64,000 bases of DNA from NCBI RefSeq assembly GCF_014216315.1, contig NZ_CP045702.1, positions 2,604,001-2,668,000 of the forward strand. The letters are read 5' to 3'. The notes beneath the pieces were generated by a model that searched no databases, had not been told where the DNA came from, and saw only the letters and a list, made by a program, of their open reading frames with translations. A program made the position numbers and the translations under genes. Source of the DNA: Streptomyces finlayi. Its GTDB lineage: Bacteria > Actinomycetota > Actinomycetes > Streptomycetales > Streptomycetaceae. This document shows positions 51,733-60,280 of this stretch, piece by piece (positions within the stretch are counted from its first letter, which is position 1; each line of letters opens with the position of its first letter).

Positions 51733-53052
51733 TCAGATCTGGCCTTCCTCCAGCATTTCGGTCACCAGTGCGGCGATCTGCGAGCGCTCGGAACGGGTCA
51801 GCGTGACGTGGGCGAAGAGCGGATGACCCTTCAGCTTCTCGACCACGGCGACGACTCCGTCGTGCCGGCCGACCCGGAGGTTGTCACGCTGGGCCACGTC
51901 ATGCGTGAGCACGACGCGGGAATTCGACCCGATACGGGACAACACGGTCAGCAGGACGTTGCGTTCGAGCGACTGCGCCTCGTCGACGATCACGAACGCG
52001 TCGTGGAGCGAGCGGCCCCGGATGTGGGTGAGCGGCAGAACCTCCAGCATGCCGCGCCCCAGCACCTCTTCGATCACCTCGCGCCCGGCGACCGCCGAGA
52101 GGGTGTCGAAGACGGCCTGCGCCCAGGGGCTCATCTTCTCGGCCTCGGAGCCGGGGAGATAGCCGAGCTCCTGCCCGCCGACCGCGTACAGCGGCCGGAA
52201 GACCATCACCTTCTGGTGCTGCCTGCGCTCCAGTACCGCTTCCAGTCCGGCGCAGAGGGCCAGCGCGGACTTGCCGGTGCCGGCGCGGCCGCCCATCGAC
52301 ACGATGCCGACGTCGGGGTCGAGGAGCAGATCGAGCGCGATGCGCTGCTCGGCGCTGCGTCCGTGGATCCCGAACGCCTCCCTGTCCCCGCGTACCAGCC
52401 GCACACTGCCCTCGGGCGTGACCCGGCCGAGCGCCTTGCCACGCTCGGACTGGAGGACGAGGCCGGTGTGGACGGGCAGCTCGGCGGCCTCGGGGACGTA
52501 CAGCGTCTCCTCGGTGAACAGGAGATCCACCTGCTCGCCGGAGAGCGCCAGCTCGGACATTCCGGTCCAGCCGGAATCGGTGATGGCGAGTTCGGCGCGG
52601 TACTCCTCGGCGAGGAGGCCGACCGAGGACGCCTTGATCCGCAACGGGAGGTCCTTGGAGACGACCGTGACGTCGTACCCCTCGGCCTGGAGGCTGCGTG
52701 CGACCGCGAGAATCCGTGTGTCGTTGTCCCCCAACCGGTAGCCGGCGGGCAGTACGCCGGGATCGGAGTGGTTGAGTTCGACGCGGAGCGTCCCGCCCAG
52801 ATCCCCGAGAGGGATCGGGGCATCCAGCCGGCCGTACCGGACCCGGAAGTCGTCCAGCAGGCGCAGTGCCTGCCGGGCGAAGTATCCGAGCTCCGGATGG
52901 TGCCGTTTGGCCTCCAGCTCCGTGACCACGACGATCGGCAGCACGACTTCGTGCTCGTCGAAGCGGGACATGGCGTTGGGATCGGCCAGCAGGACGCTGG
53001 TGTCGAGAACGTAGGTGCGCCTGTCGGGCATGCGGCGCTTGGTGCTGGTCAC
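51733..53052 (-). CDS. PIN-PhoH fusion ATPase/ribonuclease
   Basis: A 439-residue protein. The N-terminal PIN domain (YVLDTSVLLADP, VVTELEAKR, RILAVARSL and TVVSKDLPLR carrying the acidic residues) is fused to a PhoH ATPase (GRAGTGKSALAL Walker A, FVIVDEAQS Walker B, SRVVLTHD). This is the PhoH2 type, described in mycobacteria as an RNA helicase/RNase that can act as a toxin-antitoxin component. No small antitoxin gene precedes it here. GTG 53052 or the adjacent GTG 53055 starts the gene. Confidence 0.92.
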   Translation of the reverse strand: MTSTKRRMPDRRTYVLDTSVLLADPNAMSRFDEHEVVLPIVVVTELEAKRHHPELGYFARQALRLLDDFRVRYGRLDAPIPLGDLGGTLRVELNHSDPGVLPAGYRLGDNDTRILAVARSLQAEGYDVTVVSKDLPLRIKASSVGLLAEEYRAELAITDSGWTGMSELALSGEQVDLLFTEETLYVPEAAELPVHTGLVLQSERGKALGRVTPEGSVRLVRGDREAFGIHGRSAEQRIALDLLLDPDVGIVSMGGRAGTGKSALALCAGLEAVLERRQHQKVMVFRPLYAVGGQELGYLPGSEAEKMSPWAQAVFDTLSAVAGREVIEEVLGRGMLEVLPLTHIRGRSLHDAFVIVDEAQSLERNVLLTVLSRIGSNSRVVLTHDVAQRDNLRVGRHDGVVAVVEKLKGHPLFAHVTLTRSERSQIAALVTEMLEEGQI

Positions 53053-53414
53053 CACGGAAGGACGTACCCCCTCGGACGAGGTCGGGGAGTGCGACGGACG
53101 TCGCGGAACTTCCCAGAGGAAAGGGAAGAGGACGGACCGGGTTCGGAACCCCCCGCGAGGGCCGAACGCCGGCCCTCCGCGTCGGCCGCACGATGTGTAC
53201 GGTCCTTCGTGTGCAAAGGGCCTCCCGGGCAAGCGGACTGGGTGCCACTCACTTGGACACGACATCCGCCCGGTTCCTGACCGGATGTCGACCTGTCAGG
53301 GGTATTCCCTCGAACACGCCCAGCCATGCCGATGGCTGCGACACGGTGCGGAAGAGTCCTGGTGGACGCGGGGTGACGACGGGGGTACGCGCGGAGTCAC
53401 CGGCGGCGGCCTTC

Positions 53415-53830
53415 GCCCTCAATCGCCGGGCAGGCTCGATTTCGCCGGCCCCGGGCGCCGGGGTCTCTGCCCTCAATCGCCGGGCAGGCTTGATATTCCG
53501 TTACCGACCCCCGGGCGCCGGGGTCTGCCCTCAAACGCCGGGCAGGCTTGAATTCCCGGCACCGGCCCCCGAAGCACCGCTTGCCCTCAAACGCCGGGCG
53601 GGCTTGATGGCCCCGCGGCGCCGTACGCCCTCAAACGCCGGGTGGCTCGAACTCCGCTCACCTCGCACCGGCCGACGACGACGGCGGCCAGGTGCAACAA
53701 GCCCGTCCGGCGCTTGAGGACAAACCCCGGCCCGGACACTGCGTCGGGCGACGACACCGCGGGCACCCACCCAGCCCGTCCGGCGCTTGAGGACGAAGCC
53801 GGGAGCCCGGGGCGGCGCCCCCGTGCATGC
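53415..53830. repeat. cluster of REP-like extragenic palindromes
   Basis: Five direct copies beginning GCCCTCAAACGCCGGG (53415, 53469, 53527, 53583 and 53627) and two inverted copies (CCGTCCGGCGCTTGAGGAC near 53704 and 53781) fill most of the 787-base gap 53053-53839, in which I see no gene. This is the common Streptomyces extragenic element, here unusually clustered. Confidence 0.85.
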
Positions 53831-53839
53831 GGCCAGGCG

Positions 53840-54601
53840 TCAGGTGCCGTAGCGGCGGTGGCGGGCTGCGTAGTCGCGGAGGGCCCGGAGGAAGTCCACC
53901 TTGCGGAACGCGGGCCAGAACACCTCGCAGAAGTAGTACTCCGAGTGCGCGCTCTGCCAGAGCATGAAGCCGGACAACCGCTGCTCACCGCTCGTACGGA
54001 TCACCAGGTCCGGGTCCGGCTGCCCCCGCGTGTACAGGTGCTCGGAGATCAGGTCCGTGGAGACGACCTCCGCCAGCTCCTCGAAGCTCGTACCCTTCGA
54101 CGCGTGGTCCAGCAGCAGCGACCGCACCGCGTCCGCGATCTCCTGGCGCCCGCCGTAGCCGACGGCCACGTTCACGATTATTCCGTCGACACCGGCCGTA
54201 GCCTCTTCCGCCTCCTTGAGGACGGTCTGCGTACGGGCCGGCAGCAGGTCCAGCGTGCCGACATGGTGGACCCGCCAGCGCCCGTCCGCCGCGAGATTGC
54301 TCACGGTGTTCTCGATGATGCCGAGCAGCGGGATCAGCTCCGCCTCGGGCCGGTCGAAGTTGTCCGTGGAGAGCAGCCAGAGGGTGACGACCTCGACATC
54401 GGTCTCACTGCACCAGCCGAGCAGCTCGGAGATCTTGTCCGCCCCGGCCTGGTGCCCCTGCACCGCCGAGCCGCCGGACGCCTTCGCCCACCGACGGTTG
54501 CCGTCGAGGATGACACCGATGTGCTTGGGCACCTGGTCGTGATCCAGGCGGCCTTCCACCCGGCGTGCGTAGAGCCCGTACACCAGGTCGCGCAAGTTCA
54601 C
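53840..54601 (-). CDS. uppS: cis-prenyltransferase (isoprenyl diphosphate synthase)
   Basis: A 253-residue undecaprenyl-diphosphate-synthase-family enzyme that extends IPP units with cis geometry. HIGVILDGNRRWAKASG carries the catalytic Asp, LWLLSTDNFDRP lies in the substrate tunnel, and the C-terminal VIRTSGEQRLSGFMLWQSAHSEYYF is the IPP-binding signature. GTG 54601 has GAGAGG nine bases upstream. Streptomyces usually has two or more such genes. Which chain length this one makes is unknown. Confidence 0.93.
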   Translation of the reverse strand: MNLRDLVYGLYARRVEGRLDHDQVPKHIGVILDGNRRWAKASGGSAVQGHQAGADKISELLGWCSETDVEVVTLWLLSTDNFDRPEAELIPLLGIIENTVSNLAADGRWRVHHVGTLDLLPARTQTVLKEAEEATAGVDGIIVNVAVGYGGRQEIADAVRSLLLDHASKGTSFEELAEVVSTDLISEHLYTRGQPDPDLVIRTSGEQRLSGFMLWQSAHSEYYFCEVFWPAFRKVDFLRALRDYAARHRRYGT

Positions 54602-54817
54602 TGAGTTCACCCTCTCGGTTTCGTACGGGCCACAGGCCCGTCTTCCCCGTTGCCGGGGGTCCGGGGTCGTCCCCGTGGGGGGACGGCCGCATCGTTCGCA
54701 CGATCCGCAGACAAGGCTCGCGCCGCGCATCGGCATTCCCCGGAGCGGCCACATTACTGCGCACGGGTCACAGCGGCCCAACCCGGTCTGTCACAACTCC
54801 GTGATAAGCAGAGAAAC

Positions 54818-55855
54818 GTGACTGATTCCCCTTCCTACCGCGCCGCCGAGTCGCGCTACGACTCCATGGAGTACCGCCGCACCGGCCGCAGCGGTCTCAA
54901 GCTTCCCGCCGTCTCCCTCGGCCTCTGGCACAACTTCGGCGACGACCGCACTCTGGACTCCCAGCGCGCGATCCTCCGCCGTGCCTTCGACCTCGGGGTG
55001 ACCCACTTCGATCTGGCCAACAACTACGGCCCGCCGCCCGGCTCCGCCGAGCTCAACTTCGGCAAGCTCTTCCAGCAGGACTTCGCCCCGTACCGGGACG
55101 AGCTGATCATCTCCACCAAGGCCGGATACGACATGCATCCCGGCCCGTACGGCGAGTGGGGCTCCCGCAAGTATCTGCTCTCCTCGCTCGACGCCTCGCT
55201 CAAGCGGATGGGCCTCGACTACGTCGACATCTTCTACTCCCACCGCTTCGACCCGGACACCCCCCTCGAGGAGACGATGGGCGCACTGGCCTCCGCCGTC
55301 CAGCAGGGCAAGGCGCTGTACGCGGGTGTGTCCTCGTACAACGCGGCGCAGACCGCCGAGGCCGCCCGGCTGCTCGCGGAGATGGGCGTCCCCGCACTCA
55401 TCCACCAGCCGTCCTACTCGATGATCAACCGCTGGCTGGAGGACGACGGACTGCTCGACACGCTGGAGACGGCGGGCATGGGATGCATCTCCTTCGTGCC
55501 GCTCGCCCAGGGCCTGCTCACGGACAAGTACCTGACGGGCATCCCGGCGGGCTCGCGCGCCACGCAGGGCAAGTCCCTCGACCCGGGCCTGCTCTCCGGT
55601 GAGGTGCTCCGCCGTCTCAACGGGCTCAACGACATCGCCCGGAACCGTGGCCAGTCCCTGGCCCAGCTCGCACTCACCTGGGTGCTGCGCGACAGCCGTA
55701 TGACGTCGGCCCTGATCGGTGCCTCAAGCGTGAAGCAGCTCGAGGAGAACGTGGCCGCACTGGCCGGACCGGCGCTGTCCGCCGAGGAGCTGAAGGAGAT
55801 CGACGCCTTCGCCGTGGACACCGCGGGCACCAACATCTGGGCCGGGCGCGGCTGA
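54818..55855 (+). CDS. aldo/keto reductase, MgrA/YghZ-like
   Basis: A 345-residue TIM-barrel NADPH-dependent reductase. The catalytic tetrad is visible: Asp and Tyr in THFDLANNYGPPPGS, Lys in IISTKAGYDMHPG, His in IFYSHRFDPD. The C-terminal SALIGASSVKQLEEN binds NADPH. It matches the E. coli YghZ (methylglyoxal/L-glyceraldehyde reductase) subfamily. GTG 54818 starts the gene with no strong ribosome site. Confidence 0.92.
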   Translation: MTDSPSYRAAESRYDSMEYRRTGRSGLKLPAVSLGLWHNFGDDRTLDSQRAILRRAFDLGVTHFDLANNYGPPPGSAELNFGKLFQQDFAPYRDELIISTKAGYDMHPGPYGEWGSRKYLLSSLDASLKRMGLDYVDIFYSHRFDPDTPLEETMGALASAVQQGKALYAGVSSYNAAQTAEAARLLAEMGVPALIHQPSYSMINRWLEDDGLLDTLETAGMGCISFVPLAQGLLTDKYLTGIPAGSRATQGKSLDPGLLSGEVLRRLNGLNDIARNRGQSLAQLALTWVLRDSRMTSALIGASSVKQLEENVAALAGPALSAEELKEIDAFAVDTAGTNIWAGRG

Positions 55856-55917
55856 CCCCGGCTGGGTGACACAGGGTTCGCACAGGGGGCTCACAGCGGC
55901 CTCACGACCCCGGGCAC

Positions 55918-56005
55918 AAAAAAACGGGCCGGTCCGTGGGGGGGGTTACGGACCGGCCCGAGGGGGGGTTTCCACCATAACCCTTCGTAAGTGATGCTGC
56001 GTGCC
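55918..56005 (-). ncRNA. 6C small RNA
   Basis: Read on the minus strand, a run of 7 C (in GGTGGAAACCCCCCC) is followed by a perfect 13-bp stem CGGGCCGGTCCGT with 8 C in its loop, then a seven-T tract ending at 55918. Two C-rich motifs and a rho-independent end on the strand with no protein gene match the actinobacterial 6C RNA (Rfam RF01066; B11 in mycobacteria). The 5' end is approximate. The rest of 55856-56226 shows no gene. Confidence 0.75.
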
Positions 56006-56226
56006 ACGCCACTCCACAACTACTCTCCGAATTCGCCGGACTGCGCTGCGGAGACGGTTTCGGCCCCGCTGAAGCCCTGCGCGGCACGGGAGAACGCGGC
56101 GGACGGCGCCGGGTGCGGCCTTGACGCGGGAGTGTCCCTCGCACAGGTACTCGCCCCCTCACAGGGGCCGGGTTCGGGATCGCACAGAGGACAGATCCTG
56201 ACCGCATGGGACCCTAGATTCGCCGC

Positions 56227-57423
56227 ATGACGACACGAGCCCGCACCGTGACCGTGACCTGGCCCGAGGCGAACGCCCGCCGGATCGGCCGCCAAGCGCT
56301 GTCCGCCACTCCCCCTGCGTCTGCCGCCGCTCTGCCCGCCGCCGCTTCCGGAGGCCGTACACCGGCCGATGTCGTCGGCGCGATGCTCGGGGCTCACGCC
56401 CAGGTGCTGTCGGCGGCCGAACTGTCCGTCGCGCTGCGCCTGCCTGGAGCCGTCCGCACCGACGTACGCGAGGCCCTGTGGACCGAACGGACCCTCGTGA
56501 AGACGTTCGGTCCGCGCGGCACCGTTCATCTGCTGCCCGCCGCCGAGCTTCCGCTGTGGACGGGGGCGCTGTCCGCCCTGCCGGCCGGTCCTGGTCGGCT
56601 CGCCCCGGGCGCGCGGATGACACCCGGTCAGACCGAGGAGGTGCTCGCGGCCGTGGCGGACGCCCTCACCGGCGCCGAGCTGACCATCGACGAGCTGTCC
56701 GACGCGGTCATCGCACGCACCGGTCCGTGGGCGGCCGACCCGGTGGTGCCCGGCTTCCAGGGGATGTGGCCGCGCTGGCGTCAGGTGCTGCATCTGGCCG
56801 GCCACCGGGGCGTGCTGTGCTACGGCCCGGACCGGGGCCGCAAAGCCACCTACACCAACCCCGGCACCACCCCGCTGCCCGGACCGGAGGCCGTGGCCTC
56901 GCTCGTCGGGCGCTATCTGCGCGCGTACGGCCCGGCGACCCCCGCGCATTTCGCGAAGTGGCTGGCCACGGCCAACGGCTGGGCGAACCGGCTGTTCGCC
57001 GAGCTGGCCGCGACGGGGGCGATCGAGGAGGTGACGCTCGAGGGGGCACCGGCCTGGGTGGCGGCGGGCGACACCGACTTCTCGGCCGCGCCCGCCCTGG
57101 GCGTACGGCTGCTCCCGTACTTCGACGCCTTCACCATCGCCTCGCAGCCGCGCGAGCGGCTCTTCCCGGGCCTCGCGAGCACCCGCGCTCTCGGGCGCGG
57201 GCAGGCGGGCAACTACCCCGTGCTGCTGGTGGACGGCACGGTCGCCGGGGTCTGGCACCAGCGCCGCGCGGGCCGCCGGATCGCGGTGACGGTCGAACCG
57301 CTCGCACCGCTCACCGCCGTCCAGCTGAAGGACGTGGCCGAGCAGGCGGACCGGGTGGCCGAGATCCTGGAGGGGACGGCCGAGCTCACCGTGGGGACGG
57401 TGACCGTGGGACCGCACGCCTAG
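56227..57423 (+). CDS. winged-helix AlkZ/YcaQ-type DNA glycosylase-like protein
   Basis: A 398-residue HTH_42 protein. Tandem winged-helix domains and a beta-barrel region match the AlkZ superfamily, whose members excise bulky alkylated or crosslinked bases. The catalytic QxQ/QxD position reads GAHAQVLSAAEL here, a HxQ variant. RGTVHLLPAAELPLW and YFDAFTIASQPRERLFP are further family segments. Not in a biosynthetic cluster, so a housekeeping repair role is as likely as toxin self-protection. Confidence 0.85.
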   Translation: MTTRARTVTVTWPEANARRIGRQALSATPPASAAALPAAASGGRTPADVVGAMLGAHAQVLSAAELSVALRLPGAVRTDVREALWTERTLVKTFGPRGTVHLLPAAELPLWTGALSALPAGPGRLAPGARMTPGQTEEVLAAVADALTGAELTIDELSDAVIARTGPWAADPVVPGFQGMWPRWRQVLHLAGHRGVLCYGPDRGRKATYTNPGTTPLPGPEAVASLVGRYLRAYGPATPAHFAKWLATANGWANRLFAELAATGAIEEVTLEGAPAWVAAGDTDFSAAPALGVRLLPYFDAFTIASQPRERLFPGLASTRALGRGQAGNYPVLLVDGTVAGVWHQRRAGRRIAVTVEPLAPLTAVQLKDVAEQADRVAEILEGTAELTVGTVTVGPHA

Positions 57424-57462
57424 GGCCGTTCGTGACCGGCACCATCGGCATCATCGGCACCG

Positions 57463-57918
57463 TCAGGGGCGTACGAAGCGGATCGACATCGTGTCTCCGG
57501 CGACGACCACGAAGTCGCCGTCCTCGCACCGGATGACCACCTCGCGCGCCTCCCCCTTCCCGTCGCGCAGCTCCTCCGTGCCGGTGACCGTCCACGCTCC
57601 GCCGTACGGCGGGACGGGGAGGCTGGTCAGCGGGGAGAACTGCCACTGGCCCGCCGGTACGCACCAGGCGGGGAGCTCCGGCCAGCTGCCGGGGGTGATC
57701 CGCAAGGTCCAGTCGGAAGCGCAGGTCAGGAGCACCGACTCGCCTCCGGAGAGGACGAATTCGATGGCTTCGGGCTCCCCCGTGATCCCTTCGGGGCGGT
57801 AGAACACTCCGTGGACGGCGGTGATCCAGGCGCCTTTCAGCCAGTCGGAGTCGCCGCCGCGCGTCCGGCCTGCGGGTTCGCGGATGTCCTCGCCGGACTC
57901 GTCCCTTCCCACCGTCAT
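57463..57918 (-). CDS. hypothetical protein
   Basis: A 151-residue soluble protein of unknown function with DSDWLKGAWITAVHGVFYRPEG, LRITPGSWPELPAW and two conserved-looking beta-rich halves. ATG 57918 is chosen for its GAGGGAG site six bases upstream. A longer frame reaches 58047 without a good start. Convergent with the AlkZ-like gene and 141 bases from the methyltransferase. Confidence 0.65.
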   Translation of the reverse strand: MTVGRDESGEDIREPAGRTRGGDSDWLKGAWITAVHGVFYRPEGITGEPEAIEFVLSGGESVLLTCASDWTLRITPGSWPELPAWCVPAGQWQFSPLTSLPVPPYGGAWTVTGTEELRDGKGEAREVVIRCEDGDFVVVAGDTMSIRFVRP

Positions 57919-58059
57919 GACCAGCTCCCTCACCGTGCGCTCGCCCCACCGGTTCGTCCTGCCCACCGGTAGGACGGTGGAATGGGCCAAGGCGTTGCAC
58001 TGCCCGTCACCGTTCAAGTGCCGCTTGGTACAGGCCTGTTGCTCCATCGCCGCCTGATG

Positions 58060-58854
58060 TCACGCCGGCTTGCGGGCTTCGATCAGAAACCGAGTGGTGT
58101 GCGCGAGGAACGGCCCCTCGTTCTCGATCCTTCGGTGCAACGCCTTCAGTTGCGGACGGTACGCCTCGACCGTGAACGCCGGGACCATCCAGATGACCTT
58201 GCGGAGAAAATAGACCACGGCACCGATGTCGAAGAATTCGGTCCGCAGCCGCTCCGGCCGCAGATCGACCACCTCGAGACCGGCGGCGACGGCGTCGGTG
58301 CGTGCCGACTCCCCGTCGCGTGCGCCGCGCACCTCGGGCGGCTGCGGGCCGAGGAAGAACTCGACGAGTTCGAAGACGCTCGCCGGGCCGACCTGTTGCG
58401 AGAAGTACGTGCCTCCGGGGGCGAGGACCCGGGCGATCTCCTCCCACCACGTCGTCACCGGATGCCGGCTGACCACCAGGTCGAAGGCCGCGTCACCGAA
58501 CGGCAGCGGTGGCCGGTCGTCGTCGGCGACGACGACGGCGCCGAGCGGGTGCAGGCGTGCGGTGGCACGGGCGATGTTCGGGGGCCAGGATTCGGTGGCC
58601 ACGGTCAGCGGGGGCAGCTTCGGCACGGAGGCGAGGACCTCACCTCCGCCGGTCTGGATGTCGAGGGCGCAGCGGGCGCGGGCCATCCGGTCCGCCATGG
58701 CGCGGGCGTAGCCCCAGGAAGGGCGCTCCTCGGTGGCCCGGCCGTCGAGCCAGGAGAAGTCCCAGCCGTCGACGGACACGGATTCGGCTTCGGCGACGAG
58801 TGCGTCGAAGCGTTCGTCGGACGGCCCGGTGTCTGGGATCGGTGAATCGGACAT
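58060..58854 (-). CDS. class I SAM-dependent methyltransferase
   Basis: A 264-residue Rossmann methyltransferase. ALDIQTGGGEVL is motif I (SAM binding), ATESWPPNIARA the acidic/second motif, FGDAAFDLVVSRHPVTTWWEE motif IV, and RVLAPGGTYFSQQVG motif V. Its Gln-Thr-Gly-Gly-Gly loop is a variant seen in actinobacterial family members. The substrate is unknown. Confidence 0.88.
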   Translation of the reverse strand: MSDSPIPDTGPSDERFDALVAEAESVSVDGWDFSWLDGRATEERPSWGYARAMADRMARARCALDIQTGGGEVLASVPKLPPLTVATESWPPNIARATARLHPLGAVVVADDDRPPLPFGDAAFDLVVSRHPVTTWWEEIARVLAPGGTYFSQQVGPASVFELVEFFLGPQPPEVRGARDGESARTDAVAAGLEVVDLRPERLRTEFFDIGAVVYFLRKVIWMVPAFTVEAYRPQLKALHRRIENEGPFLAHTTRFLIEARKPA

Positions 58855-58918
58855 GGGGTGATCGTTTCAGTTGGACCGCTGGGGACGCGACCGCATTGTG
58901 TCGCGTGGGCGCCGTGTG

Positions 58919-59758
58919 TCATGCCGCCAGGGCGCCGAACAGTACGCCGAGGAGCGCCCCGGCGATCATGAACGGCCCGAACGGGATACCCGTCTTGCGT
59001 CCGGCCCTGCGCAGGAGCATCAGGCCCAGCCCGTACACCGCGCCGAGCAGGAAGCCGGCGAACCCTCCGGCGAAGAGCACCGCCCAGCCGTACCAGCAGA
59101 GCGCCACTCCGAGGGAGAGCGCGAGCTTCACGTCGCCGAAGCCCATGCCGTTCGGGTTGATGAGGAAGAGCAGGAAGTAGAAGCCGCCCAGCGTGAGGCC
59201 GCCGAGCAGGGCGGAGGTCCAGGAGCCGGTGTGCTCGGGGACGAGGGACACCGCGCCGAGGAGCAGTACGGCGGCCCCGGCCAGCGGCAGTGTCAGCCGG
59301 TCGGGCAGACGGTGGACGCGGCGGTCGATGACGGCGAGGAGTACGGCCACGGGCGTGAGCAGCAGCCAGACGACGAGCTCGGGCCGGGCCCCGGTGGCCG
59401 CCGCCAGGGCCGTACAGGCGAGTGCGGTGACCACAGGGGCGAGGACTGCCGGGGCGTACCGGGACCGGGCGGGTCCGGGTACGGGTACGGGTCCGGGCAC
59501 TGGTGCCGGCTCCGGAGCCCCGGCGTCGCCGCCCTCGGGGACCGTGGCCCCGGAAGGGGCGGGGACGGCCACGGCGCAGCTCGCGCACCGCGTCGCTCCG
59601 AACCAGCCGCCGGCCGGTCCGGTGAGCGGGTGCCCGGCGGGGCAGGCGTCCCGCCAGTCCTCGTCCGGCTCGACGGAGAACCGGTAGGCGGCACGCGGGA
59701 CCAGCAGCCCGGTGGCGACGCCCCAGAGAGCGGCGACTGCGATGAGTGTGGCGTCCAC
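58919..59758 (-). CDS. A24-family prepilin peptidase-like membrane protein
   Basis: A 279-residue integral membrane aspartyl protease of the type IV prepilin peptidase family. Catalytic Asp residues are in AVIDRRVHRLPDRL and GMGFGDVKLAL. An N-terminal Cys-rich pair (DACP...TRCASC) may be a zinc ribbon. A Pro/Gly/Ala-rich linker (80-100) is encoded by repetitive DNA. Probably processes Flp/Tad pilin-like precursors, although no pilus genes are in the window. Confidence 0.87.
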   Translation of the reverse strand: MDATLIAVAALWGVATGLLVPRAAYRFSVEPDEDWRDACPAGHPLTGPAGGWFGATRCASCAVAVPAPSGATVPEGGDAGAPEPAPVPGPVPVPGPARSRYAPAVLAPVVTALACTALAAATGARPELVVWLLLTPVAVLLAVIDRRVHRLPDRLTLPLAGAAVLLLGAVSLVPEHTGSWTSALLGGLTLGGFYFLLFLINPNGMGFGDVKLALSLGVALCWYGWAVLFAGGFAGFLLGAVYGLGLMLLRRAGRKTGIPFGPFMIAGALLGVLFGALAA

Positions 59759-59863
59759 ACAGGCGACCCTAATCCTGGGGTGCGGTACGGGTCTTGGGCC
59801 CGGGGACCCATTGCGCGGGGTTCCGGACCCAGGGGCGGGTGGCGGGGGCTACCGTCGGTGCCC

Positions 59864-60274
59864 ATGGGGAAATGGCGCAACGGCAGCGGAACACTCACGG
59901 TCGGCACGGTCGGCCTGGCCGGCCCGGGGAACGCGGATGGCACGGACACGGGAACCCTGGAGGTGCCGCTGCGGATCGCGGCCTCCTACCGGGCGCGGAC
60001 CCGCGGCCTGCTCGGCCGGGACGGCGTCGACGGGGCCCTGCTGATCACGCCGTGCGCGAGTGTGCACACCTTCCGGATGCGGTTCGCCGTCGACGTCGCG
60101 TATCTGGACCGGCACTTCAACGTCCTCGCGGTCCACACCATGAAGCCCGGCCGTCTGGGACTCCCCCGGCTGCGCGCCCGTCATGTCGTGGAGTCCGAGG
60201 CCGGGGCGATGGCGGAGTGGGGGATTCGGCCGGGCACGCGCGTACGGATCGTGGTGCGGGGGGCCGCTCGGTAG
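59864..60274 (+). CDS. DUF192 protein
   Basis: A 136-residue DUF192-family protein. RTRGLLGRDGVDGALLITP, VHTFRMRFAVDVAYLD and the C-terminal GTRVRIV are characteristic. Unlike many members it lacks a signal peptide, so it is probably cytoplasmic. ATG 59864 is the first start near the conserved region. Function unknown. Confidence 0.84.
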   Translation: MGKWRNGSGTLTVGTVGLAGPGNADGTDTGTLEVPLRIAASYRARTRGLLGRDGVDGALLITPCASVHTFRMRFAVDVAYLDRHFNVLAVHTMKPGRLGLPRLRARHVVESEAGAMAEWGIRPGTRVRIVVRGAAR

Positions 60275-60280
60275 CGGGAC

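Noticed and set aside
51733..53052. PhoH as the toxin half of a local toxin-antitoxin operon
   Set aside because: No small antitoxin-like frame with a ribosome site lies immediately upstream. The gap is REP-rich DNA.
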